Positions 7,038-15,535 of a stretch of 62,565 bases of DNA are shown here, piece by piece; the first letter of the stretch is position 1; every line of letters starts with the position of its first letter. Under the pieces are notes generated by a model. It was not told where the DNA came from. It made no database searches and worked only from the letters and a program-made list of their open reading frames with translations. Where the stretch lies: assembly GCA_002722995.1 (NCBI GenBank), contig PBNF01000014.1:1-62565 (forward strand), given 5' to 3'. The DNA is from Legionellales bacterium (lineage in GTDB: Bacteria; Pseudomonadota; Gammaproteobacteria; Comchoanobacterales; Comchoanobacteraceae). The position numbers and the translations under genes are program-made.

Positions 7038-9395
7038 TCAATGGCCTAATCCCGTGAGTCCCAATTGAACATAAACGCCATTAAAAAATTGTCTCTGCCC
7101 TGTTGATTGCAATCCATTATACCGTCGAGTGACGCCTAATTTCAATGAAATACAACACTCTTCCCACTTCAGCCCTGTATTTAAACTGAGTAAATGATGG
7201 GCATGGAAGTCCCATTGACCACTGGCATACACGTTCCAATGTGTATTGAGCGTCTGCTGAACACTGGCTTCAAAGGCATGCTGTTTCATACTTTGAGGCC
7301 AAATACTTTGATCAAAACCATTGTCTCGCTCCCAATGCATGGATAAGCCTTTTAGACCTAATTGTGTCCCCCGATCATTGGACCAAGTTGCTAAGATGTT
7401 GGTATCAATGAAGTGATTTAAAGCCCAATGCCATGCCATCCATGCATCAACCTTAAATGAGTCATTGAGGCTCCAATGTCCCATCAATTGGAGTGGAGAT
7501 GGCGACCGCACATGCCAATCAACACCCTCACATGTTGAACTCAAACACACACGCTGACGTGCCAATGACCACGCTTGACCCAAGGCTATACTCGAACGTT
7601 GCTCGTGTGTGTTGCGATCAAAATGTGTCCATGTGACCCCTAACGCAATATGATGTGTATCGGCTTTTAAATCATGCCCTGTAAAGCGATCCACTTCAAA
7701 TAATTCAGGGTAAAATTGTGTGCGGCTAACCGTATCAAAGCGAGGAACGTCCTGCTGATCTTTGAAGGGCACCCAACCATAAAATAGCTTTGCAGTCACG
7801 CCTGAATGAAGAGACACTGGGTACATTCCTTCCCAAACAGCACTGATGCTGGGAATGGTATGATGAACAGAATGATGATCTGAATGATTCAAATGATACG
7901 CGACGTGGTGCAATCCAAGGGTGGTGGTCAAAAGACCTGACCACAGCGATTGTTGCCACTGAACAGCAGGATCAAACACCAGACGATCCCCGGTGGGCAT
8001 TGAACCCATATTGGGTAGCGCTCGCCAATTAAATCGCGCAACATCCCAAAATAAATGAACTTGACTGGAATCTCCTAATGGATAAATTCCCTGCCCAGAC
8101 CACTGTGGCTGTGCAGCATACGCATTAGGAATTAATGATGACAATACGCTATGTATCACTTGCCAGTCGTGAATCACCCCGTGCATTTGAAGCCATTGAG
8201 ACGCCCATCTCCATTCAAGTGCACGCAGTAAATACGCCTGGTCTGCTGTTTCAATCACTTGAGGAAAATCTCTGAGCAACTCATCATCTGAAAGTTGCGC
8301 CCATTTCAAATCCAATGTATACGCAGGTTGATGATACACATGAGACAGATCAAAGCCCCAACGTTGTGGTTGATCCCGCTTTAAAGCATCGACGCCCACT
8401 TTTCGATAAGGCTGGCTGTTGAACGCCTCACTGGCGCGATGTCTAAACGACTCAAACACCCGATCATTAAAAATGAAAAACCCTTTGAAATGACTTTCAG
8501 TTCCTACGGTTAAATGTCGCCAATACGCCCCCAATGCCCCTCCACTGTCAAGCCCCCACTCTGGCGTTAACGTCAAATCTTGATGAGGCGCAATATTCCA
8601 ATACCAAGGCCATACCAACCGTGAGCCTGAATGGTTGGTGTGCTTGATATGTGGCATCAACCAACCAGTGGCCCTTTGCCCTTTAATGGGAAAACTGAGG
8701 TATGGCCAAACAAATACTGGAATATCCCCGATCTTTAAACGAGCTGATTTCAAACGCGCAAGACCTTGAGCCTCATCAATCCATAGGTCTTTTGTCTCAA
8801 GATGCCAGTAACGATTGAGAGGAGAACAGATGGCGTAACTGGCTTGATGAATATGCCAATCATGATCTTTTAAAGTGACGGACTGAGCATGACCCCATAA
8901 TGAATGAGGGGCCTGAGTCAGTGACAGTCGATACCATGCGTCCAACCATTGGCCTGAACGAGCTGTTTCACTCATAGAAGCTTGCTGAGCCACCACACGC
9001 CCTTGTGGCCAATCAAATTGAACACGGCCTGACAGCCTCAACTGTTTCTCTTGATCTTTGGGTTTCCAAATACACAACCGATCTGCCCTTAATGCCTTCA
9101 GTGGCCAATCTACACGAATCTGCCCCTGTGCTTGAATGGTTGAGCCCTTCAAGTGAATTTGATCTGCATTTAAATGATAACTACCCATAGCGCCTTGGCT
9201 GGCTTTAAAAACAGGCGTACTAAAAGAACCTCGGCATAATGAGTTTTTCTCATAGACCCAGCCTAAGAGTGTTGAGGGTGAATGCAATGTTGCGTTCGAT
9301 TCAACTGCAGACGGCATGGTTGATGCCTGGCTCAGCACACAGCCATAACACATCACACAATACAGTAACTTGAACCTTCGAAAATGATCTCTCAC
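7038..9395 (-). CDS. lptD: LPS-assembly outer-membrane protein LptD
   Basis: LptD forms the outer-membrane translocon that inserts lipopolysaccharide. A signal peptide is followed by an OstA/LptA-like periplasmic domain (about residues 65-175; 'GSYHLNADQIHLKGSTIQA' and similar strands), then a large beta-barrel of repeated aromatic strands. The adjacent cysteine pair near the C terminus ('EECCISLKLG') and N-domain cysteines ('SLCRGS', 'YAICSPLN') match the disulfides LptD needs. 785 residues is a normal length. The start is a GTG at 9395. Nearby GGGAG/GGAGG could serve as the ribosome site, although the closest copy is almost adjacent. It is transcribed divergently from amgK and precedes surA, its chaperone. 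Confidence 0.93.
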   Translation of the reverse strand: MRDHFRRFKLLYCVMCYGCVLSQASTMPSAVESNATLHSPSTLLGWVYEKNSLCRGSFSTPVFKASQGAMGSYHLNADQIHLKGSTIQAQGQIRVDWPLKALRADRLCIWKPKDQEKQLRLSGRVQFDWPQGRVVAQQASMSETARSGQWLDAWYRLSLTQAPHSLWGHAQSVTLKDHDWHIHQASYAICSPLNRYWHLETKDLWIDEAQGLARLKSARLKIGDIPVFVWPYLSFPIKGQRATGWLMPHIKHTNHSGSRLVWPWYWNIAPHQDLTLTPEWGLDSGGALGAYWRHLTVGTESHFKGFFIFNDRVFESFRHRASEAFNSQPYRKVGVDALKRDQPQRWGFDLSHVYHQPAYTLDLKWAQLSDDELLRDFPQVIETADQAYLLRALEWRWASQWLQMHGVIHDWQVIHSVLSSLIPNAYAAQPQWSGQGIYPLGDSSQVHLFWDVARFNWRALPNMGSMPTGDRLVFDPAVQWQQSLWSGLLTTTLGLHHVAYHLNHSDHHSVHHTIPSISAVWEGMYPVSLHSGVTAKLFYGWVPFKDQQDVPRFDTVSRTQFYPELFEVDRFTGHDLKADTHHIALGVTWTHFDRNTHEQRSSIALGQAWSLARQRVCLSSTCEGVDWHVRSPSPLQLMGHWSLNDSFKVDAWMAWHWALNHFIDTNILATWSNDRGTQLGLKGLSMHWERDNGFDQSIWPQSMKQHAFEASVQQTLNTHWNVYASGQWDFHAHHLLSLNTGLKWEECCISLKLGVTRRYNGLQSTGQRQFFNGVYVQLGLTGLGH

Positions 9396-9564
9396 GCCTC
9401 CGCTCCCATACGGTTTAGCTCTAATGGTTTAACCCCTCCTTGACCCTGCATAATACGATACCCTAACTATATTCGTTGAGCTGAATCGCTTTTAAATGCA
9501 TGATTAACAGTTGCATCTTACCCTGAACCCATGCAAACTGCACCCTAAATCCCAAACATTGTAC

Positions 9565-10539
9565 ATGATGACCGTTTGTGAAACACATGCTAATCTTGAC
9601 TGGGCTCCTTGGGTTTCAGAGCAGCTCAATTCGACTCAATGGACTTGGTCAGCCTTAGCGGGAGATGCGAGTGCACGCCGATATTATCGCTGCTATCTTG
9701 ATAATCACCACTATATTTTAGCCGTGGCAGACCCTGCTCAACTGTCTTTAAAAAGCACCCTTGATGTCAATGTAGAACTTGCATCACATGGCATTCCAGT
9801 TCCCCACATATATGCCTACGATCTTGATTGTGGTTTGATATTACAAGAGGACCTAGGAGATCAAACCCTCTGGCATCAACGCCATCAGAGTGAACAGCTG
9901 CCTTCACAACTGAGTGCAGCGCTTCAAATACTCAATCAATGGCAATCTCTGCCTATCACACATTGGCCCAAAATGGATTCAGCTCACCTTAAAGAAGAGT
10001 GCCGCTATTTGCCTCAATGGTTCATTCCTCATCGAGGAATTGATTGGGATCTTGAGACCCAGCACCAATATGAAATCCTCTGTGATCATCTGATTGAAAG
10101 TATTCAACCCACTCAATGGGTTCCCATTCATCGAGATTTTCATAGCCGAAACCTGATGATCCATGAAGAAAACCTCTATGTGATTGATACACAAGATGCG
10201 ATGATGGGCCACCCTTTATATGACCTTGCTTCACTCTTAGGTGATGGTTATCTCTCCCTTAAGGATTCAGAACAACACGCTTATTTACAGATATTTTATA
10301 AGCAACAACATCATGCATTTAATGACTTCAATCACTTTCAATCACTCTATGAACGCATCAGCATCCAGCGCTACCTTAAAATTCTTGGCATCTTCGCTCG
10401 CTTGGCCGAACGTGACCATAAACCCCTTTATCTCAAATATATCCCTAACATTCTTAACCGCATTCAAACATTCATAGCACACCATGAAGATCTCATGGCC
10501 TTATCTAACTTGCCAGGGTTATTCTCATGCAAGCGATAA
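9565..10539 (+). CDS. amgK: N-acetylmuramate/N-acetylglucosamine anomeric kinase AmgK
   Basis: AmgK phosphorylates recovered N-acetylmuramic acid at C1 for cell-wall recycling. The protein is an aminoglycoside-phosphotransferase-fold kinase: 'LAGDASARRYYRC' near the N terminus, 'LILQEDLGDQTLW', the catalytic 'WVPIHRDFHSRNLMI' (HRD...N) and metal-binding 'VIDTQDAMMGHPLYDLASLL'. The frame is open to a TTG at 9511, but family members begin shortly before the 'WAPWVSEQL' segment, so one of the tandem ATGs at 9565/9568 is more likely. No strong ribosome site helps decide. It overlaps murU by 13 nt, and the pair acts in sequence. Confidence 0.9.
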   Translation: MMTVCETHANLDWAPWVSEQLNSTQWTWSALAGDASARRYYRCYLDNHHYILAVADPAQLSLKSTLDVNVELASHGIPVPHIYAYDLDCGLILQEDLGDQTLWHQRHQSEQLPSQLSAALQILNQWQSLPITHWPKMDSAHLKEECRYLPQWFIPHRGIDWDLETQHQYEILCDHLIESIQPTQWVPIHRDFHSRNLMIHEENLYVIDTQDAMMGHPLYDLASLLGDGYLSLKDSEQHAYLQIFYKQQHHAFNDFNHFQSLYERISIQRYLKILGIFARLAERDHKPLYLKYIPNILNRIQTFIAHHEDLMALSNLPGLFSCKR

Positions 10540-11195
10540 TTCTAGCAGCCGGGCAGGGACAACGTCTGAGACCGCACACCTTAACATGCCCGAAGCCCCT
10601 GCTACAATGTGGTCCTCATCGACTCATCGAATATCACTTATATCGTTTAGCCGCTGCTGGATGCCATGAAGCCATCATCACCACCAGTTATCGTAGTCAG
10701 GATTTCAAAGCTTATCTTAAAGATGAATCACATTATGGATTGAAATTAACCTTTTCAAGGGAACCTCCGCCTTGCTTTGAAACCGGTGGCGGCATTATTC
10801 GAGCCCTTCAATACCTTGATGACGCACCTTTTTGCGTCATCAGTGGCGACCTTTATACCACCTATCCTTTTGAGCCACTCATGAAGCAGCATCCAACATG
10901 GGGCCATCTGTGCCTCGTGCCTGCACAAACACCTCAAGCAGACTTTGACCTTCAATCGGGCTTAATTCAATCTCCTGGCCCTTATTGGTACGGCAACATA
11001 GGGGTCTTTCATCCTCGATGTTTTAATGATTGGCCACTCTGTCGTATCCCCTTAGGGCGCATCTTACGTCAATTAAGCGCACAGCGTCGTTTAACGGGTT
11101 CAATCATTGAAAGTACTTGGCATAATGTCTCAACACCTCAGCAATGGACTCAATTGCATGATCAGCTCAAAACACTGCCGACCTTAGCCCTTTGA
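10527..11195 (+). CDS. murU: N-acetylmuramate-1-phosphate uridylyltransferase MurU
   Basis: MurU makes UDP-MurNAc from MurNAc-1-phosphate, the product of AmgK. This lets muramic acid bypass the MurA step that fosfomycin inhibits. It is a short nucleotidyltransferase: the N terminus carries the signature loop 'AIILAAGQGQRLRPHTLTCPKPLL', followed by 'ISGDLYTTYPF' with the metal-binding Asp, and 'YWYGNIGVFHP'. 222 residues is typical for MurU, compared with about 290 for glucose-1-phosphate enzymes. It is translationally coupled to amgK. The 13-nt overlap, co-direction and adjacency to lptD match the arrangement in other gammaproteobacteria. Confidence 0.93.
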   Translation: MQAIILAAGQGQRLRPHTLTCPKPLLQCGPHRLIEYHLYRLAAAGCHEAIITTSYRSQDFKAYLKDESHYGLKLTFSREPPPCFETGGGIIRALQYLDDAPFCVISGDLYTTYPFEPLMKQHPTWGHLCLVPAQTPQADFDLQSGLIQSPGPYWYGNIGVFHPRCFNDWPLCRIPLGRILRQLSAQRRLTGSIIESTWHNVSTPQQWTQLHDQLKTLPTLAL

Positions 11196-11300
11196 ATAGA
11201 TGAATCATCACGCTTCTAAAAAAACTCAAAACGAATGGACACACTGTCTAAAAATAGTCTATTAATGTCATGATCTAAAATAATAATATAGGTTATTTTT

Positions 11301-11531
11301 ATGCCAACCAATACAGCTAAACATCGTGACCCAGACGGCTATACAGCATCTAAAACATTTGCTGAAAATTTTACTGCTGAGCTCGCCCAGGCTGAACATG
11401 TAGAGCCCCAACCGCTGCCGATGGCTACTCAACCTGTAAACGCATTATCCTTAGCGGAGACCGAAGGATCCATTTTAGCCACCTGCTCAGATGAACCTAT
11501 TCACGGGATTACACCCAAGATTCGTATTTAA
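11301..11531 (+). CDS. Small hypothetical protein, possibly the 5' part of a broken gene
   Basis: The 76-residue frame encodes a hydrophilic, acidic, low-complexity protein with no signal peptide, membrane segment or motif that I recognise. The ribosome site is weak. The stop at 11529 is followed in the same frame by 21 open codons that run directly into the membrane-protein frame beginning at 11595, with a Ser/Thr/Gln-rich composition like that of its neighbours. It may therefore be the N terminus of one longer ancestral gene with a TAA in it. An independent small gene, or chance, cannot be excluded. Confidence 0.4.
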   Translation: MPTNTAKHRDPDGYTASKTFAENFTAELAQAEHVEPQPLPMATQPVNALSLAETEGSILATCSDEPIHGITPKIRI

Positions 11532-11789
11532 TCTTTTCAAACAAGCGCTTTACCAGCCTCCACACTTGCTACTGATGATTCACAGGCAATAAAGATGGCT
11601 GAACAAGATTCTCAAAATAAATCCCTTCAAGAGTCCTTATTACCAGAAACAGACAGCCCGTCTCAATCTGTATCGAAGACTAAAATTGTATTTTCATTCT
11701 TAATGAGTGTCATCATATTATCTTCTATATTAATTTCAGGAGGCTTGCTTGCACTTTACTTGACTGGAGCGAAGCGCTCTCTTTCTGGA

Positions 11790-11825
11790 ATACTGTCAAC
11801 CCCTGTTATACTGTCAACCCCTGTT
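11790..11825 (+). repeat. 18-bp in-frame tandem duplication
   Basis: The unit ATACTGTCAACCCCTGTT occurs twice without interruption and without mismatch, giving ILSTPV-ILSTPV between two membrane segments. The perfect identity suggests a recent event. Confidence 0.95.
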
Positions 11826-12131
11826 ATGATAGGAGCGCTCAGCGGTCTCATTGTATACTCAATCGGATTAACTATATTGAGACAAACATTGAATCCGGAA
11901 CCATTTTCTTGGACAAATACTGGGAAATCATTACTAGAAAGACTCCTTAAATCAATTGCTTCAGTGGTCATCGGAATGGGAGTCGGAGTGATCTGAACTT
12001 TTTTAATCAAAGGCTCATTTTCATTATCTGCTCTATTACCTGCTCTATTGAGCCCTCCTGTTTTAATGATCGGGGGAATCGGATTATTGGCCTGGTTAGT
12101 CAAGCGTTCTATATCCGATATCATTCAACTG

Positions 12132-12146
12132 AACCGAACCGAACCG
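12132..12146 (+). repeat. AACCG pentanucleotide repeat at a frame switch
   Basis: Three perfect AACCG units. Upstream coding is in one phase and downstream vWA coding is in another. Loss of one unit (5 nt) would join the two into one open frame, giving ...QLNRTANNAEAQASSDD... Confidence 0.9.
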
Positions 12147-12205
12147 CTAACAACGCTGAAGCTCAAGCTTCAAGTGATGATCAACTAAACACTCTCTCCC
12201 CAACA

Positions 12206-13672
12206 ATGAGTGTCAATGCCCAAGCAATAAGGGGTAATACGCCTGGTACAATTAGACCCATGGGTGCTCATGTAGAGATTCAACTGACAGGACCTCAACT
12301 TTCTGAAGCAGAATCGAAAAATCTTGTTTTCATAGTAGATAATAGTGGCTCTATGGGGCAGATACGGGGACAGACGTTCGAAAAAGCAACCATGATGACT
12401 CGTATAGACGCCACCAAACAAGCCTTAATACGCTCTTTGGAAACTGTATGCCAGGATGCATTGTTGAAAGATGATTCTTTGATCATAGTACAAACACTTG
12501 GAACACAGGGGACTCTAGACAATGCCCAATTGTTTCAATGCACACTCGGCCAATTGAGGCAACAATACGAAGACGATCATCTAAGACAGGACGAAGGGGA
12601 TTATGCTGCACAGATCATGAATATCGACCAAACGCGCAACTGGTGGCAAAACAATACGCCCCTATGTCAAGCCATTGAAAAGGCTGGTGAAGTATTCAAG
12701 GCATTGTTTGAACAAGAACGCCGTACAGCATTTGATCCTAAAAAAGATGCTGAAGATACCAAGGTCTTTGTAATGACAGATGGTGAGTTTGACGACGCTT
12801 ATGAATCTGGTAATTTAATCCCCAAAGGACGCTACGGACAAACCATACAGACTGCCAAACAAAACTTATTTACAGCGATGGAACGTGGATTTAACTGTAA
12901 AACAGTGCAATTATTTTCAATTGCTATTGGGCAAGAGGTAGGTGAAGAGCTACAAAATGCACTGGCTGAAACAAGCGGATCTGTGCCTGTATATGTCCCA
13001 TGTCCTGAGTATCATGTTCAAAGAGCCACTTATGACACAATGGCGAGTGAATTCGAAGAATTAATGACGTTTGTTCATGGATTATCTGGGCCTTTTCAGA
13101 TGATAGTCCAATGCCGTGATCAACAAAGCGGTGAAATCAAGGTATTTAATGATTATGTTAGAACGGTTTATCCTGAACGATTGATCAGCAGGATCATTAC
13201 AATTACTGATGGGTATGCGATTGAAGCATGCTTTATCTGTTCGACCCACCCCAAAGAAGATGCATCGGCAGGACAAAGGATCCGACTAGACGCTTGCGAG
13301 CATGAGGGCATTAACCCAATAGATCAATTCTTAAAAATTAGAGATGAAGATTCCCCATATCTTCAGGGCAAATTCCCTAACAAGCGTCACTACGAGCCTG
13401 GCGAACTAGACCTTTGGCGCAACTGCTTTCAGGGTCTCAAAAGCATCCTAACGGCTCTTAAACCACGACTAGGAGTCGAAGAGGGTGGAAACGACCTAGA
13501 AGAAGATTTAGATGGACTCATTCAACACATAGATCAACACATTCAACGTATTAATAGCGGAAACAGGACCCTCCTAGTGCAGAAACCACAAGCAATACCT
13601 GTCGTCAGCTCAGAAAATACGAGGGCGGTAGCGACGGCGCAGCTGCAACGACGCATGGGGGGACGCGGATAG
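12206..13672 (+). CDS. von Willebrand factor A domain protein
   Basis: The N-terminal half is a vWA domain with a complete metal-ion-dependent adhesion site: 'VFIVDNSGSMG' (DxSxS at residues 45-49), a Thr in 'NNTPLCQAI' near residue 150 and the Asp in 'VFVMTDGEFDD'. Such domains bind partner proteins through a divalent cation. The C-terminal half is not recognised and carries scattered cysteines. It ends in a basic tail (LQRRMGGRG). The ATG has no visible ribosome site, and the same phase stays open and protein-like for more than 25 codons upstream, back to the AACCG repeat. The present start may thus be secondary to the loss of an N-terminal membrane region. There is no signal peptide in the current form. 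The domain call is secure but the role is unknown. Confidence 0.8.
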   Translation: MSVNAQAIRGNTPGTIRPMGAHVEIQLTGPQLSEAESKNLVFIVDNSGSMGQIRGQTFEKATMMTRIDATKQALIRSLETVCQDALLKDDSLIIVQTLGTQGTLDNAQLFQCTLGQLRQQYEDDHLRQDEGDYAAQIMNIDQTRNWWQNNTPLCQAIEKAGEVFKALFEQERRTAFDPKKDAEDTKVFVMTDGEFDDAYESGNLIPKGRYGQTIQTAKQNLFTAMERGFNCKTVQLFSIAIGQEVGEELQNALAETSGSVPVYVPCPEYHVQRATYDTMASEFEELMTFVHGLSGPFQMIVQCRDQQSGEIKVFNDYVRTVYPERLISRIITITDGYAIEACFICSTHPKEDASAGQRIRLDACEHEGINPIDQFLKIRDEDSPYLQGKFPNKRHYEPGELDLWRNCFQGLKSILTALKPRLGVEEGGNDLEEDLDGLIQHIDQHIQRINSGNRTLLVQKPQAIPVVSSENTRAVATAQLQRRMGGRG

Positions 13673-13739
13673 ACGACTGGTCTTCAAAGGCTTATGCCCT
13701 ATCGATGAAAATCTGATTACGGTATAGCGATTGAATGCT

Positions 13740-13786
13740 AAAGGCACTTACACTATGAATATTGCGTTGATTGTGAGTGCCTTTTG
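13740..13786 (+). terminator. Probable terminator after the vWA gene
   Basis: AAAGGCACTTAC (13740-13751) pairs with GTGAGTGCCTTT (13773-13784) with one mismatch, and a TTTT run (13782-13785) overlaps the end of the right arm. The loop is long (21 nt). The T run coincides with the TTG start of dprA. Confidence 0.55.
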
Positions 13787-14839
13787 GAGTTATCTTTATC
13801 CCTGTTATTCAATCGCCTCCCCCATTGGCAAAGGTTTTCAGAGGTTTGCCAACATTTGGGGCTGAAATCCCTCCAAGAAGTGGCACAGGCCCCTCACATC
13901 CCCCCCCTACTTCAATCGTTACAATCGAGCTTAAATCAATGGAAGGATCATATCGAAAAAGATTTAATTTGGCTCAATCAAAACCCCTTACACCACTGTG
14001 TTCCTTTTCATGCATCGAGCTATCCCAGCCAATTACGTCATATTGTTGACCCCCCCGCTGTACTCTATGTCTACGGACAACTTCAAGCCCTCAACCCAAC
14101 GCCCATTTCAATTGTTGGAGCCCGTGCAGCTTCTCCACTAGGTCGCCATACCGCCTACACTTGGAGCCAAGCCTTTTCATCTCAGAAGTATACCTTAGTC
14201 AGTGGATTAGCCGCTGGGATTGATGCAGCTGTCCATGAAGGTGTTTTATCTCAATCTGGGTGCTCTATTGCAGTCATGCCTGCAGGTTTATTGCATTTGA
14301 CCCCTAAAAAGCATCTCAACTTAGCGAAGCGAATCATTCAGCAAGGCGCACTCATTAGCGAACACTCACCTCATATCACACCAAAGCCTTACCATTTCCC
14401 TAAAAGAAACCGCCTCATCAGCGGCATGACCTTAGGCACCTTAGTGGTAGAGGCTCAAAAAGCCAGTGGTTCAATGATCACAGCCTACCAAGCCTTGGAT
14501 CAAAATAGAACCGTCATGGCTATTCCAGGGGCTATTTCACATGATTTATCTTCTGGATGTTTACATTTAATTCAACAAGGCGCTGAATGTGTCACCTCCC
14601 CTCAACACGTCTGCACACACTTAAACCTTAAAGCCCCTCAACCCACATCCAATCAACCGCCCTTACTGCACGCTTTAAAGGCTCAAGTACTGCACACAAT
14701 TGATTTCTCAAGCACAGATTTCCAAACAATTTCAATGCGCTCACAACTCCATCCTCAACAATTGCTCTCGTGTTTGCATCAGTTAATGCAAGAAGGCTAT
14801 ATTCATCCGTTTCGAGGGGGCTGGATCCGATTACATTGA
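13784..14839 (+). CDS. dprA: DNA-processing protein DprA (Smf)
   Basis: DprA binds incoming single-stranded DNA during natural transformation and loads RecA. The Rossmann-like core is clear: 'ISIVGARAASPLGRHTAYTWSQAF', 'LVSGLAAGIDAAVHEGVL', 'GALISEHSPHITPKPYHFPKRNRLISGM' and 'LVVEAQKASGSMITAYQALDQ'. A C-terminal winged-helix segment follows (about residues 290-350). 351 residues is normal. The only usable start is TTG at 13784; the frame is closed by TAA at 13739, and no ATG or GTG lies between. That TTG sits in the T run of a stem-loop, which is unusual and may limit expression. No other competence gene is in the window. Confidence 0.93.
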   Translation: MELSLSLLFNRLPHWQRFSEVCQHLGLKSLQEVAQAPHIPPLLQSLQSSLNQWKDHIEKDLIWLNQNPLHHCVPFHASSYPSQLRHIVDPPAVLYVYGQLQALNPTPISIVGARAASPLGRHTAYTWSQAFSSQKYTLVSGLAAGIDAAVHEGVLSQSGCSIAVMPAGLLHLTPKKHLNLAKRIIQQGALISEHSPHITPKPYHFPKRNRLISGMTLGTLVVEAQKASGSMITAYQALDQNRTVMAIPGAISHDLSSGCLHLIQQGAECVTSPQHVCTHLNLKAPQPTSNQPPLLHALKAQVLHTIDFSSTDFQTISMRSQLHPQQLLSCLHQLMQEGYIHPFRGGWIRLH

Positions 14840-14990
14840 GTGATAACATAGTAAAAATGGCATACTTCATGAGCTGACATTGGTTGATTATTGCAGTATT
14901 CAAGTGCTATACTGCGCTTTATTTACAGCCTAAAACCTCTTATCAGCATTCAAGACCTCAATGTGAATCACCTGACGTCTGTTGATTCAA

Positions 14991-15191
14991 ATGCATGCCG
15001 ATTCATTTGTATTCAATGCGATCAAGACTCAAGATCACGAAGATTATATCAACACTTTGAAGCACTCGATGAGAAACCTTTGTTTCACATCAACAGATGA
15101 TCTGATTCAAAGCATGGATCAAAAGCAGATGAAGTCATGGGATTGTAATGATGCGCTCTATCAAAACCAATCATACATCAACCCTGTGTAA
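14991..15191 (+). CDS. Possible small hypothetical protein
   Basis: A 66-codon frame (MHADSFVFNAIKTQDHED...) with mixed, soluble-protein-like composition lies about 80 bp downstream of a sigma70-like promoter pair. It has no ribosome site, no recognisable motif and no paralogue in the window. It could easily be a chance frame, because intergenic DNA here has a word composition close to that of genes. Confidence 0.2.
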   Translation: MHADSFVFNAIKTQDHEDYINTLKHSMRNLCFTSTDDLIQSMDQKQMKSWDCNDALYQNQSYINPV

Positions 15192-15478
15192 TCAATCCTA
15201 TTTCATCATGAAGCACTGAAACATCAATCATTCCATGGATTTTTATAAAAATCAGATACCCTAAAGTTGAGTCACGGACATTGATCATCCCATCGCGTAC
15301 TGACCTTAACCATCACCCTAGATCTACGTTCAACTGATTGTGGCACTCTACTTTAAAACAACCTGATGAAGACTCATCTTCAAAGGCTTATGGCATGGAG
15401 GCATGAGATTGATTGCTATCAGGTCAAGTGACGAAACACTTCTGCAGCACAAATAACGGCTTCAAACTATCAGTGTGT

Positions 15479-15506
15479 TTGAAGGTAACATTTATACGGC
15501 TATATT
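15479..15506 (+). promoter_or_regulatory. Candidate promoter of the coiled-coil gene
   Basis: TTGAAG (15479-15484), a 16-nt spacer and TATATT (15501-15506), with a second possible -10 TATACT at 15510. The start codon follows about 25 nt later. Confidence 0.45.
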
Positions 15507-15535
15507 AACTATACTTAGATGAAATATAGAGCATA

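Larger units (their letters stand above)
11595..12188 (+). pseudogene. Membrane-segment gene with in-frame TGA, fused in the past to the vWA gene
   Basis: A hydrophilic N terminus leads into hydrophobic segments ('FSFLMSVIILSSILISGGLLALYL', 'PVMIGALSGLIVYSIGLTIL'). The frame meets TGA at 11994 but continues open in the same phase to TAA at 12186. This downstream part encodes another membrane segment ('LLSPPVLMIGGIGLLAWLVKRS') that resembles the earlier one. An 18-bp tandem duplication (11790-11825) repeats ILSTPV. At 12132-12146 three AACCG units mark the point where protein-like coding switches to the frame of the vWA gene. I read this as the eroded membrane part of a once-continuous membrane-vWA protein. 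The start at 11595 lacks a clear ribosome site. Confidence 0.6.
14840..15535. other. Long intergenic region between dprA and the coiled-coil gene
   Basis: About 700 bp without a recognised gene. A sigma70-like pair, TTGATT (14884-14889) and TATACT (14908-14913) with an 18-nt spacer, lies near the left end. Downstream is a 66-codon frame of doubtful status. Another promoter-like pair lies at 15479-15506. The rest shows nothing I can name. Confidence 0.4.

Noticed and set aside
11994-11996. In-frame TGA as selenocysteine or reassigned codon
   Set aside because: TGA ends many ordinary genes in the window (for example speE and speD), the context is a membrane-protein segment with no catalytic motif, and no SECIS-like hairpin stands out just downstream. 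A nonsense mutation is simpler.
13777-14049. Second plus-strand frame over the start of dprA
   Set aside because: It overlaps dprA in another phase and has no recognisable protein features. The DprA translation has family motifs throughout.
13681-15392. 16-bp match (starting TCTTCAAAGG) at 13681 and 15377
   Set aside because: It is short, the flanks differ, and no element boundary is visible. Chance or word bias is sufficient.
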